Below are positions 35,130-44,614 of a DNA stretch of 64,000 nt, in pieces. The notes beneath the pieces are model-generated. The model was not told the origin of the DNA. It ran no database searches and was given only the letters and a program-made list of their open reading frames with translations. Numbering within the stretch: the first letter of the stretch is position 1; every line of letters starts with the position of its first letter. This DNA comes from Shewanella corallii (GTDB lineage: Bacteria; Pseudomonadota; Gammaproteobacteria; Enterobacterales; Shewanellaceae), in assembly GCF_023349125.1 (NCBI RefSeq), contig NZ_JAKIKT010000003.1:124001-188000 (forward strand), written 5' to 3'. Made by a program: the position numbers and the translations under genes.

Positions 35130-35500
35130 CTTTATTCCCTAAAGTAGTGAAAGACCCGCTTAAATGAGCATATTTTGATTAACCTTTTAAGTCACAACCA
35201 ACAAAACAAAACTAAGGACCGACATTAATCAATTATTCGTCAGCGCTTCAGGCTATATAAATGTAGCTACTCAATGTATTTTCAATTAACACAAGCGTTG
35301 GAACTGCAGCCGAGAATTATCGCATTCTAAATTCGGCAGCCCTCGACGGCCTGACAACATTTAACAATCAGCCCCCGCCTATTCGAACATTACTGCTTCT
35401 ACCTGTTAATATACTGTACTCGTAACTTATGGCTGGGTACCTTCTTTTCTGGGGGCGCCAGATTCGAACGCTAGATGTGGATTAGCTACAAGGTCAGATG
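35130..35500. other. Intergenic region
   Basis: About 370 bases with no gene or clear structure beyond the nuclease promoter region. Confidence 0.4.
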
Positions 35501-35800
35501 ATGGAAAATCATATTGAGTTGATAAAGACGATAACGCCTGAGATCACCAAGGGCTTAAATGTACTGTCGCTAAAGAGAGATGTGGCTGTAATCCTAAAAG
35601 ACGCCCATTCAAGATTGAGTCCAGCACAATTCAGCGATGTATTGATTGTCGCTCAGGAAGCTTTTAGCGAGCACTGCGGCTGCGCTGATGAACTTGAAGA
35701 CTTAGAGTCCATCCTGGATGACCTTCATGCCGATGGCGTAATAGATAGCCAGATTTACCAGCGCATTATTGAGAACACGGCATGCGCCAGATGGTTATGA
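35501..35800 (+). CDS. Small helical protein, unknown function
   Basis: 99 residues. AAGG precedes two tandem ATG codons (35498, 35501); the second has better spacing. The product is helical and acidic, with EHCGCADELEDLESILDDLH. A hypothetical protein next to the tRNA-Leu repeats, not recognised. Confidence 0.55.
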   Translation: MENHIELIKTITPEITKGLNVLSLKRDVAVILKDAHSRLSPAQFSDVLIVAQEAFSEHCGCADELEDLESILDDLHADGVIDSQIYQRIIENTACARWL

Positions 35801-35861
35801 TGTGAATGGCTCGCTAACTTTGAGGAAGTCATTTAGATGCGAGAATTAGCCTGACGTTATT

Positions 35862-36237
35862 AAAGCAAATCCCTTGTAGCTTTTGTCTTCCAAAGATCTC
35901 TTCTTAAAACGCAGATACAAAAAAACCAGCACTAGGCTGGTCGTTTTGTTCTTCACTCTCGATTACGAGAGAAAAGATGGTACCCGAGGACGGACTGACG
36001 GGGCTGGCCACCCAGCCGTCACGCTGTTACCAGCGAGGCAGATCTTATAAAAGCAAATCCCTTGTAACTTTTGTCTTCCAAAGATCTCTTCTTAAAACGC
36101 AGATACAAAAAAACCAGCACTAGGCTGGTCATTTTGTTCTTAACTCTCTATTACAAGAGAAAAGATGGTACCCGAGGACGGACTGACGGGGCTGGCCACC
36201 CAGCCGTCACGCTGTTACCAACGAGGCATATCTTGTA
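35862..36237 (-). repeat. Two decayed tandem copies of the tRNA-Leu unit (period 188 bp)
   Basis: Units at 35862-36049 and 36050-36237 repeat the tRNA-Leu 3' half, its terminator and leader. They match the intact gene at TGGTACCCGAGGACGGAC and CGTCACGCTGTTACCAGCGAG. In both, the T-arm is replaced by a GC-rich hairpin (GACGGggCTGG/CCAGcCGTC) and the anticodon half is disrupted, so neither encodes a working tRNA. Confidence 0.75.
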
Positions 36238-36292
36238 AAAACAAATCCCTTGTAGCTTTTGTCTTCCAAAGATCTCTTTTCAAAACGCAGAT

Positions 36293-36324
36293 ACAAAAAA
36301 ACCAGCACTAGGCTGGTCGTTTTG
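36293..36324 (-). terminator. Terminator of the tRNA Gly-Cys-Leu operon
   Basis: Minus-strand hairpin ACCAG-CCTAGTG-CTGGT followed by a T-run. Copies of the same terminator remain in the two decayed units. Confidence 0.75.
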
Positions 36325-36353
36325 TTCTTAACTCTCTATTACAAGAGAAAAGA

Positions 36354-36440
36354 TGGTACCCGAGGACGGACTTGAACCGTCACGCTGTTACCAGCGAGGG
36401 ATTTTAAATCCCTTGTGTCTACCGATTCCACCACTCGGGC
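36354..36440 (-). tRNA. tRNA-Leu(TAA)
   Basis: 87 bases with encoded CCA. Starts GCCCGAGTGGTGGAATCGG, anticodon loop with TTAA, long variable arm, T arm GGTTCAAGTCC. Last gene of the three-tRNA operon. Confidence 0.95.
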
Positions 36441-36482
36441 ATTTTCGTTGTCTGTCGCCTTACGGCCACAAACTAGAAAGAG

Positions 36483-36556
36483 TGGAGGCGCGACCCGGAG
36501 TCGAACCGAGATCGACGGATTTGCAATCCGCAGCATAGCCATTCTGCCATCGCGCC
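36483..36556 (-). tRNA. tRNA-Cys(GCA)
   Basis: 74 bases with encoded CCA. Starts GGCGCGATGGCAGAATGG; the anticodon loop TTGCAAA holds GCA. Confidence 0.95.
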
Positions 36557-36557
36557 T

Positions 36558-36633
36558 TGGAGCGACATATCGGGTTCGAACCGATGACCTATACCTTGGC
36601 AAGGTATCGCTCTACCAACTGAGCTAATGTCGC
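36558..36633 (-). tRNA. tRNA-Gly(GCC)
   Basis: 76 bases with encoded CCA. Starts GCGACATTAGCTCAGTTGG; anticodon GCC in loop TTGCCAA. The Gly-Cys-Leu order equals glyW-cysT-leuZ of Escherichia coli. Confidence 0.95.
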
Positions 36634-36754
36634 ATGGTGTTCTCCAAAGAACTTTTTTAAGACTTCACTCTTCGGCAGAGTTAATGTCTTGCTCAGTATT
36701 ATCTGAGCCCATCAGAGCTTTTAAGGCGTTGCCTTCTCCCTGACTGCGAAACGA

Positions 36755-36782
36755 ATTCTACTGATTTGACCTGTCCTGTCAA
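36755..36782 (-). promoter_or_regulatory. Sigma70 promoter of the tRNA operon
   Basis: On the minus strand TTGACA, a 16-base spacer and TAGAAT, about 120 bases upstream of tRNA-Gly. The leader is therefore long. Confidence 0.6.
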
Positions 36783-36957
36783 CGTGGAAAACTGATTTAT
36801 CAATGAATTCAGCACTGTTTGCCTTATTATTCAGCAATGCGAGCATAAAGAGAGCAAAACAGTCTAATTAAATGTCATCTTATCGCGAAATATTAGTCCT
36901 GGTTAGTCTGGCAACTGCATTTGCCAATAGAAGCAGCTTTAGATTATTTGTTCAAAA

Positions 36958-36990
36958 AGAAAACGCCCCCAACAAGTGGAGGCGTTTTAT
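36958..36990 (-). terminator. Terminator of the long GAPDH gene
   Basis: Minus-strand hairpin AACGCCTCC/GGGGGCGTT around ACTTGTT, followed by T residues, 18 bases past the stop. Confidence 0.7.
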
Positions 36991-37007
36991 ATCAGATTAC
37001 TACAGGC

Positions 37008-38441
37008 TTATGCAGGCAGAGACAAAGGCTCCAGGCCCAGCATCTTCTGCATAACTCCCACTACCTGGCAGGAGTAACCAAACTCGTTGTCGTACCATAC
37101 GTACAGAATGGCACGCTTGCCTTCAGCGATGGTCGCCTGAGAGTCAACAACACCCGCATAGCGTGAACCAACTAAATCGCTGGATACGATCTCAGTGGAT
37201 TCGGTGAAATCAATCTGGTTTTGCAGTTCAGAGTGCAGAGACATGTGGCGCAGATACTCATTCATATCTTCTTTGCTGGTCTCGGCATTCAGGTTAACGC
37301 TGATAATCGCCATAGATACGTTAGGCGTAGGAACGCGGATTGCGTTACCGGTCAGTTTACCTTTCAGTACAGGCAGTGCCTTGGAAACGGCTTTGGCAGC
37401 ACCGGTTTCAGTGATAACCATGTTCAGCGGCGCACTGCGACCACGACGGTCAGCCTTGTGATAGTTATCGATCAGGTTCTGGTCATTGGTGTAAGAGTGG
37501 ATGGTTTCCACGTGACCATTTTCAATGCCGTACTTGTCGTTAACTGCTTTCAGTACCGGAGTAATGGCGTTGGTAGTACAGGATGCTGCAGAAACAATGA
37601 TGTCAGACTCCAGAATATCGTCCTGGTTTACACCATATACGATGTTCTTGATATCACCCTTGGCAGGTGCAGTCAGCAGTACCTTTGAAGCGCCAGGGCT
37701 CTTCAGGTGCAGACCCAGACCGACTTCATCTTTCCAGATACCTGTGTTGTCTACGACCAGCGCATTATTAATGCCGTACTTGGTGTAATCCACTTCGTCC
37801 GGAGAGTTGGCGTAGATCACCTGAATGTAAGTACCGTTGGCGATGATGGCGTTATTCTCTTCATCCACCTCAACAGAACCATTGAATGGACCGTGAACAG
37901 AATCACGACGCAGCAGGCTGGCACGCTTTTCCAGGTCACCCTTACGACCACCACGAAGAACAATGGCACGCAGACGCAGGTTGTTGCTGCGACCGGTACG
38001 CTCAATCATCAGACGAGCCAACAGACGACCGATACGACCGAAACCGTACAGAACCACATCTTTAGGCTCCATCTCTTTGGCATGCTCAATGGCAGTAGCC
38101 AGTTCAGCAGTCATATAGGTTTCGATTTCAGAGGCGTCGTTATGGTTACGCCAGTAGTTAACAGCCAGCTTACCAATGTCTACACGGCACTGTTTTACAG
38201 GCAACTTGCTAAGGGCTTCAACAAACGGGAAGCTCTCACGTAAACGCAGTTTGTCACCTACATGACGGCGCACCAGACGGTGAGCCTTGATAATTTCAAT
38301 CGTAGAAGCAGCCAGCAATGGCTTGCCGTATACCAGAACTTCTACGCCCTGGTTGCGATACAGCTTGCCAAGAAGAGGTTGCATGGCTTCAGCCATTTCA
38401 AAACGTTCTTGCCAGCTTTGCAGGTGTTTATCAGCGCTCAT
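37008..38441 (-). CDS. Glyceraldehyde-3-phosphate dehydrogenase, long (477-residue) form
   Basis: 477 residues, about 140 longer than the ordinary enzyme because of an N-terminal extension. AAGGA precedes the ATG. The Rossmann motif VVLYGFGRIGRLLARLM begins near residue 130 rather than residue 5. The catalytic SAASCTTNAITP (Cys near 287) and SYTNDQNLIDN are intact. This form occurs in Vibrio and Shewanella relatives next to the ordinary gapA. Its role may be gluconeogenic or NADP-linked, which the sequence does not decide. Confidence 0.88.
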   Translation of the reverse strand: MSADKHLQSWQERFEMAEAMQPLLGKLYRNQGVEVLVYGKPLLAASTIEIIKAHRLVRRHVGDKLRLRESFPFVEALSKLPVKQCRVDIGKLAVNYWRNHNDASEIETYMTAELATAIEHAKEMEPKDVVLYGFGRIGRLLARLMIERTGRSNNLRLRAIVLRGGRKGDLEKRASLLRRDSVHGPFNGSVEVDEENNAIIANGTYIQVIYANSPDEVDYTKYGINNALVVDNTGIWKDEVGLGLHLKSPGASKVLLTAPAKGDIKNIVYGVNQDDILESDIIVSAASCTTNAITPVLKAVNDKYGIENGHVETIHSYTNDQNLIDNYHKADRRGRSAPLNMVITETGAAKAVSKALPVLKGKLTGNAIRVPTPNVSMAIISVNLNAETSKEDMNEYLRHMSLHSELQNQIDFTESTEIVSSDLVGSRYAGVVDSQATIAEGKRAILYVWYDNEFGYSCQVVGVMQKMLGLEPLSLPA

Positions 38442-38616
38442 TTACAGATCCTTTATCTCACTTCCTAACTTTTCTACAGGGGTACAGAGTAGAAAGGTTT
38501 GAGTAACAATAACTTTTGACCAATACTCATTGTTATAGGCGGGGTCTGCCTCTGTTGGTCGGCAGGTATTGTAATGAAATCGCGGGCTGGAAGCCAGCAG
38601 GATATTTCTCATAAGT

Positions 38617-38633
38617 GTGTAATTTAATTAGAG
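38617..38633. promoter_or_regulatory. Possible HexR-like site
   Basis: GTGTAATTTAATTAGAG is close to the TTGTAAT-ATTACAA palindrome pattern. It lies between the divergent long GAPDH gene and the DUF2989 gene. One arm is imperfect. Confidence 0.3.
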
Positions 38634-38640
38634 AAAAACT

Positions 38641-39483
38641 ATGAAAGGACGTACAAACCCGTCGAAACTTGTAATATTTACACCATTTCTACTCATCTTT
38701 GCTTTGAACGGGTGTGATTGGGGTAAAAATGGCACTCATTTATGTAAAAATAATCCTGAACTTTGTGATGACCTCCATCAGGATGCCTGGTGTTGGCAGG
38801 AAAAAAGTACTCTTATTGACAAAAGGTATGCCTCAAAACTTAAAGAGGGGCCTGAGGGCAAGCTACTTTACCAACAAATTCTGGCACTTGAGGATTACAA
38901 CCGCTGCATAGAAGTTGCCTCAGGGGTGCAGCATGTAATCAATACCCAAAGAACCCACGAACGGGCAAAAGCATTTTCCGATTCCGCCAGAACGCTCACC
39001 GAACTCCAGCAACAAACCAAAAACAGTGATGATCTTTTCCTCGCCTATTATCACTGGGCTAGATTCAGCGATGACAAAGCCAGGGACAAAGTACTCAAGG
39101 CGGCTGAAAATGACAGAATTTCTGACCCTGAACTGCTGGGCTCTGTCGCCGCCTATTACGAGAAGTTTAACTTTGATAAATCGCGGGAGATGTACTTCAC
39201 CGCCATGGCAAGAGCTGATGAGACCAATGTCGATCCGAACTGGTTATTGGGTCTGGCCCGCATCGCCAATGCCCACAGAGCCTACCCTGAAGCCTACCTG
39301 TTTACCCGGGCCAATGTGATTCTGGCAGACCATGAAGTCGATGAAGATGAAATGCTGAGAATGTTGCATGGTGAAGCCGATAACATTGACGAATTGGACG
39401 ATATTGCTGAAGACCTCGCTGACGCCCTTGAAGATGGTGAATATGGCACCAGTTCACTGCGTTCCCGGCTGGAGAATTTCTGA
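38641..39483 (+). CDS. DUF2989 lipoprotein
   Basis: 280 residues. Lipobox ALNGC near residue 25. LCKNNPELCDDLHQDAWCWQ is the DUF2989 cysteine-rich opening. The rest is helical, TPR-like (LFLAYYHWARFSDDKARDKV, SREMYFTAMARADETN), with an acidic end. Found in marine gammaproteobacteria, function unknown. It lies upstream of gapA. Confidence 0.8.
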   Translation: MKGRTNPSKLVIFTPFLLIFALNGCDWGKNGTHLCKNNPELCDDLHQDAWCWQEKSTLIDKRYASKLKEGPEGKLLYQQILALEDYNRCIEVASGVQHVINTQRTHERAKAFSDSARTLTELQQQTKNSDDLFLAYYHWARFSDDKARDKVLKAAENDRISDPELLGSVAAYYEKFNFDKSREMYFTAMARADETNVDPNWLLGLARIANAHRAYPEAYLFTRANVILADHEVDEDEMLRMLHGEADNIDELDDIAEDLADALEDGEYGTSSLRSRLENF

Positions 39484-39643
39484 CATTCAGTTATGCTGGG
39501 CGATGGGAGCTGTCAAACGGCAGCAAGACTCGCCCATATCAGCCCCTACCACAGTGCTTTTCCATGCGCTGTAAAAAAATCACCTAATTCAGTAACGAAT
39601 TTACACTGTAACGCTGTGTTTCGCTTGACGAACACGCTTATTT

Positions 39644-39660
39644 TGGTAAGTTTACTACCA
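39644..39660 (+). promoter_or_regulatory. HexR-like palindrome upstream of gapA
   Basis: TGGTAAGTTTACTACCA is an imperfect palindrome of the same spacing as the HexR pattern (T-x-GTA ... TAC-x-A), 33 bases before the gapA start. HexR is known to control gapA in Shewanella; binding here is inferred. Confidence 0.45.
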
Positions 39661-39692
39661 GATATATTTTATAATCACCTGAGGGATATGAA

Positions 39693-40706
39693 ATGACTAT
39701 CCGCGTTGCAATCAATGGTTATGGCCGTATCGGCCGCAATGTCCTGCGTGCTCTGTATGAGAGTGAAAAAGAGTACCCTATCCAAATCGTTGCCATTAAC
39801 GATTTGGGTGACGCATCAATCAATGCTCACCTGACCAAGTACGATTCTGTTCATGGCCGTTTTAATGCCAAAGTAGACCATGACGAAGAAGCCATCTATG
39901 TTAATGGCGACAAGATCCTGACCTTCCAGGAACGTGACCCGGCTAAACTGCCTTGGGCCGACCTGAATGTTGATGTTGTGTACGAATGTACCGGTATCTT
40001 CACTTCCAAAGAAGCTGTTCAGCCTCACCTGAATGCCGGCGCCAAGAAAGTTATCATTTCAGCCCCAGGCAAGAATGTTGATGCCACTGTAGTTTACGGT
40101 GTTAACACTGAAGTGCTGACCAAAGACATGACAGTGATCTCCAATGCATCCTGTACTACCAACTGTCTGGCTCCTTTCGCCAAGCCTCTGAACGATGCCA
40201 TCGGTATTGAATCAGGCTTGATGACCACTATTCACGCTTACACCAACGACCAGCGTTTGTCTGACGTGTATCACAGCGATCTGCGCCGCGCCCGTGCCGC
40301 TGCCATGTCTATGATCCCAACCAAGACAGGTGCTGCTGCCGCGGTAGGTCTGGTGGTTCCTGAACTGCAGGGCAAGTTCGACGGTATGGCTGTACGTGTT
40401 CCTACTGTGAACGTATCTTTGGTTGACCTGTCATTTATCGCCGGTCGTGACACTTCTATTGAAGAAGTGAACCAAGTAATTGACGATGCTATCGCTGCCA
40501 ACCCGCAGCTGGCTGAAGTACTGGCGGTGAACAAAGAGCCTCTGGTTTCTATCGACTTCAACCACAATGCCTACTCTTCTAACTTCGATGCGACCCAAAC
40601 CAAGGTTTCCGGTCGTCTGGTTAAAGTAATGGCTTGGTATGACAACGAGTGGGGCTTCAGCAACCGTATGCTGGACAACACTGTTGCACTGATGAACGCC
40701 CAGTAA
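39693..40706 (+). CDS. gapA: Glyceraldehyde-3-phosphate dehydrogenase A
   Basis: 337 residues; GAGGGA before the [21 protein letters not shown] is the NAD-binding motif, [14 protein letters not shown] carries the catalytic Cys (about 153-154), and the NAD-specific region INDLGDA is present. Standard glycolytic enzyme that makes 1,3-bisphosphoglycerate. Codon use is strongly biased to frequent codons, as for highly expressed genes. Confidence 0.96.
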   Translation: MTIRVAINGYGRIGRNVLRALYESEKEYPIQIVAINDLGDASINAHLTKYDSVHGRFNAKVDHDEEAIYVNGDKILTFQERDPAKLPWADLNVDVVYECTGIFTSKEAVQPHLNAGAKKVIISAPGKNVDATVVYGVNTEVLTKDMTVISNASCTTNCLAPFAKPLNDAIGIESGLMTTIHAYTNDQRLSDVYHSDLRRARAAAMSMIPTKTGAAAAVGLVVPELQGKFDGMAVRVPTVNVSLVDLSFIAGRDTSIEEVNQVIDDAIAANPQLAEVLAVNKEPLVSIDFNHNAYSSNFDATQTKVSGRLVKVMAWYDNEWGFSNRMLDNTVALMNAQ

Positions 40707-40721
40707 TTCGGTGATTCATTG

Positions 40722-40750
40722 AAAAAGCCTGCACTTGGTGCAGGCTTTTT
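40722..40750. terminator. Terminator between gapA and the cupin gene
   Basis: Hairpin AAAAAGCCTGCAC-ttg-GTGCAGGCTTTTT, usable in both directions. Confidence 0.88.
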
Positions 40751-40767
40751 CGTATCTGATGGTACGC

Positions 40768-41247
40768 TTACATTTCGCCGTCAAAGTAATCCACTTCGTC
40801 CTGTTTGCGGCTAATGTGCCTGAAGGTGCGATTGCCCTGTTCTCCGACCATACTCAGCACTTTGCCCGAATCAGGGTATTCACACACATCAATAGGTTCG
40901 TTAGTGCTCAGGCATAGGTAAATCAGATTATCTGTCCCGGTATTAACCAACTGATGGGCCACTTCCTCACCGCCAGGCGGGCAGGCAATAATGTCCAGTG
41001 GTTTCACCGGATAGCTTTCCTTGCCGAACCTCAGAGTGCCCTCACCTTCCAGGATCAGAAACATCTCTTCGTTATGTCTGTGGTTATGGAAAGGACAAAC
41101 TCTTTTATCCGGTGGTACTACGGAGACACTGTAACCCAGCTTCTTTGCACCGATTAACTCACTGACGGCATAACTGGTTTCACCGTATTTTCCATTACCA
41201 ACGACGTCGCCTTCTCCCAACTCGTTCAAATTAATCAAGGGTTTCAT
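40768..41247 (-). CDS. Cupin-domain protein
   Basis: 159 residues from the ATG at 41247 (AGGAG 6 bases upstream). CPFHNHRHNEEMFLILEGEG is a complete cupin motif 1 with two His and a Glu as metal ligands; PLDIIACPPGGEEVAHQLV is motif 2. The C-terminal extension GNRTFRHISRKQDEVDYFDG recalls cupins annotated near sugar metabolism. Substrate unknown. Confidence 0.8.
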   Translation of the reverse strand: MKPLINLNELGEGDVVGNGKYGETSYAVSELIGAKKLGYSVSVVPPDKRVCPFHNHRHNEEMFLILEGEGTLRFGKESYPVKPLDIIACPPGGEEVAHQLVNTGTDNLIYLCLSTNEPIDVCEYPDSGKVLSMVGEQGNRTFRHISRKQDEVDYFDGEM

Positions 41248-41651
41248 CACTTACTCCTGACGTTTTCGGAATGTCTTTATGTATTCGGTCCCCCCGACAG
41301 GCAAACAGATGCTCAAGTTCAATTTCCAGCAGTTTTGTCTGAAGTCTGTTATTGACCAATACCCCGACAAGACCGGCCACGCCAATTGCCAGACAGATAA
41401 AAGCACCAAACGCTCACAGCAAAGGGGACGCAGATAGCAGGCTCAAAGACGATAAGGTGTAACACGCACTTCGACCTGACAGCCGCAAATCAACAAACGC
41501 TGCCGTTCTTGCCATCTCCAACAGCAACTTTTTTTGTCGCTCTGTTATATGACTAAATCCTTCAGGAGGACAAAATGGCTTAATTAGCTCCCCAGTAACT
41601 ACTTGTTTGGTAGACACCGAGTATCTAACCTAATCAAATATCCACCCGGAC
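41248..41651. other. Intergenic region with possible gene remnants
   Basis: About 400 bases. On the minus strand a startless frame reads GAFICLAIGVAGLVGVLVNN then EIELEHLFACRGDR and runs into the cupin start. It looks like a decayed small membrane protein but is not supported as a gene. Confidence 0.35.
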
Positions 41652-41685
41652 ACAAAAAAGAAAGGACACCTTATTGGTGTCCTTT
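41652..41685 (-). terminator. Terminator of the chemoreceptor gene
   Basis: Minus-strand hairpin AAAGGACACC-aataa-GGTGTCCTTT followed by CTTTTTTG. Confidence 0.8.
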
Positions 41686-41705
41686 CATGCTTGTTCAATC
41701 CGGTG

Positions 41706-43661
41706 TTAACCCACTTTGAACTTCTCAACTATGGTCTTCAAATCATCTGAGATATTAGCCAGATCGGAGGCTTGCCTTGATACAGAGCCTGCACCTTCAG
41801 AGGTATTTTTAGCCAGGCTGTTCACCTCTTCAACACTGGAGTTAATGGTATCTACCACGGAGCTTTGCTCTTCTGCCGCCACTGCGATTTGATGGTTCAT
41901 ATCGCGGATATTGCTGACAGACTGATTGATGGACTTGAGTGCTTCATAGGTTTTATTGGCTTTCTCAGTAGTATGAGTCGCTTCGTCTACATTCACCCTC
42001 ATGGACTCTACTGAGCGCTTGGCTTCAGACTGCAATCGGCTGATAAGCGACTGGATCTCTTCTGTGCTTTGCTGCGTACGACTTGCCAGGGAGCGAACTT
42101 CGTCAGCGACCACAGCAAAACCACGGCCCTGATCACCGGCTCTCGCCGCTTCAATTGCAGCATTCAATGCCAGCAGGTTGGTTTGCTCTGCAATACCGCG
42201 AATGGTATCCAGAATGCTGCCGACATTATCTGTTTCCCGCTCAAGGTTCTCGATAATGCTGGATACATCGGTAATATTTGATACCAGTTTGGTGATGCTT
42301 TGACGGGTATCTTCCAACACTGCCTGCCCTTCATTGGCAAAGGTATCAGCCTCGCTGGCGGCATCTGACGCGTTTTGAGCGCTCTCTGCAATATCCTGCA
42401 CTGTGGAAGTCATCTCGTGCATGGCTGATGCAGTGTGGGAAAGCTGATCGGCCTGCGATTCAGAGTTTCTGACCGTATCATCCGTCACTGTAACCAAGCT
42501 GCGGGATGAGGTGTTCAGGGTTGCAGAAGAGTTTGCCAACTGGCCAACAATCTGCTTGAGATTAGAGTTCATCTCAATCATGGCGGCATAGATACCCGTT
42601 ACCTCACCCGTTTGATTAAAGGTTTGAGTCAGGTCACCCGATGCGATTCTGCGGGCAATCTCTTCTATATCAGATGGCTCGCCACCTATGGGTTTACGTA
42701 CCGCCTTGGTGACAAAGAAGCTCAACGCGATGCCTGCCAATATCGCAATAATCGAGATGACGATAACCGAGTTAACCGCACCTTCACTGTCGCTTTGCGC
42801 CTCGGGGCCCAGAATGTCCTGTGCACTCTTAATCGAGCCATTAAAGTCATTGAGGTTGACTGTGACTTTGGGACCAATTACATCCAGACCGTTGGTAATG
42901 TATTCATTTCTGTGGGCGATGATATCTGCTGTCTCTGCAAGCGCAGATTTATAGCTTTCATAGGCCGATTCAAACTCATTGCCCAACTGTCTTTCACGAC
43001 CGGCTGAAAGCGTTGGCTTCAGTCTTTCAAATGGTGCCGCTACCGCATCCAACTCGGAGTTTGCCCGGCTTAAGTCAGCATCGGAATTACTTATAAGGAA
43101 TTTTGCGGCGAACAGACGACCCAGCAGCAGTTTTTCCTGCACCTGAGAAGCATAAAACAGAGACTGAAGGTCATTGGACTCACGGGAAAGCTCAATAATC
43201 TCCGTCATGTTCTGACGCATTTTAAGGCCATTGGGATCCATTCTTTCGCCGACGACTTTATTTCTGCGTTCAAAGTCTGCAATCACCTCTTTGAAGGTTG
43301 TCTGATACTCGTCGACCAGCTGTAAAGACTCTTTCAATTCAGCAATACGGGTGGAATCCTGCTCGACCTTGATCATATCGCCGATATGCTTTTCGATATC
43401 GTTGATGTAATAGTCAACTTTTTCAATCTGGGCGCTGTCCTGAGTTTTCAGGAACTTTAAAACCCCCAGTCTGGCTTGCAGTAATTCAGCCTGAATCTGG
43501 CTGGCGGAGTTGGAGCTTCGAGCCAACCCTCTGTAGTCAGTAAAATTCTGGTAGCCCTCTGACAAACCGAAGTATCCAACTCCTGATACCACCACCAATA
43601 GACCCAAGACAGCTGCGAAAGATACTGACAGCTGTTGCGCTAGCTTGAGTTTAGAAAACAT
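41706..43661 (-). CDS. Methyl-accepting chemotaxis protein with HBM sensor
   Basis: 651 residues; AGGAG before the ATG. An N-terminal helix ([20 protein letters not shown]) and a second one near residue 300 ([19 protein letters not shown]) bracket an all-helical periplasmic domain of about 250 residues, the helical bimodular (HBM) type that binds small carboxylates in known cases. HAMP follows, then the signalling domain with the hairpin tip [20 protein letters not shown]. It signals to CheA/CheW. Its ligand is not readable. Confidence 0.9.
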   Translation of the reverse strand: MFSKLKLAQQLSVSFAAVLGLLVVVSGVGYFGLSEGYQNFTDYRGLARSSNSASQIQAELLQARLGVLKFLKTQDSAQIEKVDYYINDIEKHIGDMIKVEQDSTRIAELKESLQLVDEYQTTFKEVIADFERRNKVVGERMDPNGLKMRQNMTEIIELSRESNDLQSLFYASQVQEKLLLGRLFAAKFLISNSDADLSRANSELDAVAAPFERLKPTLSAGRERQLGNEFESAYESYKSALAETADIIAHRNEYITNGLDVIGPKVTVNLNDFNGSIKSAQDILGPEAQSDSEGAVNSVIVISIIAILAGIALSFFVTKAVRKPIGGEPSDIEEIARRIASGDLTQTFNQTGEVTGIYAAMIEMNSNLKQIVGQLANSSATLNTSSRSLVTVTDDTVRNSESQADQLSHTASAMHEMTSTVQDIAESAQNASDAASEADTFANEGQAVLEDTRQSITKLVSNITDVSSIIENLERETDNVGSILDTIRGIAEQTNLLALNAAIEAARAGDQGRGFAVVADEVRSLASRTQQSTEEIQSLISRLQSEAKRSVESMRVNVDEATHTTEKANKTYEALKSINQSVSNIRDMNHQIAVAAEEQSSVVDTINSSVEEVNSLAKNTSEGAGSVSRQASDLANISDDLKTIVEKFKVG

Positions 43662-43901
43662 GTTGTGTTCTCCTGTCCCGAACCCTATTCAATTCAGCAA
43701 GGCAAACGCCTTTATATCCCGATAATTTTGGTGTGAGCACCCAACCCGATTCCGGCAAACATCACTTAAGTACCAGAGCAATACGGAAAAAGTACTCTGA
43801 TTCAGTTTGGCACATATTGGGAATTTTGAAGGTGAATGTGAGAAATCATTCAAAAATAGACAGGGACCGGTAGGCTCGGAGCTAATTGGTGGAGACAAAT
43901 A

Positions 43902-43934
43902 ATAAAAAAGCCGACATCGCTGCCGGCTTTTAAA
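43902..43934 (-). terminator. Terminator of the zwf-pgl-edd-eda operon
   Basis: Minus-strand hairpin GCCGGCAGCGATGTCGGC followed by six T residues, 16 bases past the eda stop. Confidence 0.8.
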
Positions 43935-43949
43935 ACTTAAGGAGGTTGT

Positions 43950-44594
43950 TTACTTAATGCCTGCCAGCGCGTCCTGACACAGCTTGGTAATACGCTCCCA
44001 GTCACCCGCTTCCATCGCATCTACAGGTGCTATCCAGCTGCCACCGATACAATCGACGTTATCCAAAGCCAGATAATCATTGTAGTTGCCGGGGCTGATG
44101 CCACCGGTTGGACAGAAACGAATACCGGACAAAGGACCGCCAAAGGCTTTAAGGGCATTCACACCACCAGAGGCTTCCGCCGGGAAGAACTTAAAGTGGG
44201 TATATCCCTGAGCCATACCTTCCATCACTTCGGAAATACTGGCAACACCAGGGATAAGAGGCACCTTACCCTCTTTCGCCGCGCTCAGCAGCGCAGGGGT
44301 TGCACCAGGTGTAATAGCGAACTGTGCGCCCGCTTCAGCAGCCTGCTGCAGTTGTTCCACGTTAAGAATCGTTCCTGCACCTACAATCGCTTCTGGCACT
44401 TCCTGAGCGATACGTGTAATAGCTTCAAGCGCGCAAGAGGTTCTGAGTGTCACTTCCAGTACCTTGATTCCGCCAGCTACCAGCGCTTTTGCCAGAGGCA
44501 CTGCGTGCTCAATCTCCTTGATGACCATCACAGGAACGATAGGACTGCAACTGAACACCTCTTGAGGCTGTAAAGACCAGTTATTATTTTGCAT
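43950..44594 (-). CDS. eda: KHG/KDPG aldolase
   Basis: 214 residues from the ATG at 44594 (AAGGA upstream); a TTG at 44618 is rejected. VLEVTLRT has the catalytic Glu, and [13 protein letters not shown] the Schiff-base Lys. [14 protein letters not shown] is the phosphate loop. It splits 2-keto-3-deoxy-6-phosphogluconate into pyruvate and glyceraldehyde 3-phosphate, the last step of the Entner-Doudoroff pathway. Last gene of the operon. Confidence 0.95.
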   Translation of the reverse strand: MQNNNWSLQPQEVFSCSPIVPVMVIKEIEHAVPLAKALVAGGIKVLEVTLRTSCALEAITRIAQEVPEAIVGAGTILNVEQLQQAAEAGAQFAITPGATPALLSAAKEGKVPLIPGVASISEVMEGMAQGYTHFKFFPAEASGGVNALKAFGGPLSGIRFCPTGGISPGNYNDYLALDNVDCIGGSWIAPVDAMEAGDWERITKLCQDALAGIK

Positions 44595-44614
44595 CTCGTT
44601 TCTTTCCTTAATGA

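Noticed and set aside
35862..36237. CRISPR or phage-type tandem repeat
   Set aside because: Units align to the neighbouring tRNA-Leu gene and its terminator.
36339..36627. Frames over the tRNA Gly-Cys-Leu operon
   Set aside because: Antisense or sense shadows of tRNA sequence.
37707..38243. 178-codon plus-strand frame
   Set aside because: Antisense to the long GAPDH gene; no family resemblance.
41414..41617. 67-codon minus-strand frame with GTG start
   Set aside because: Weak ribosome site, low-complexity C-terminus and no family; left as part of an intergenic region.
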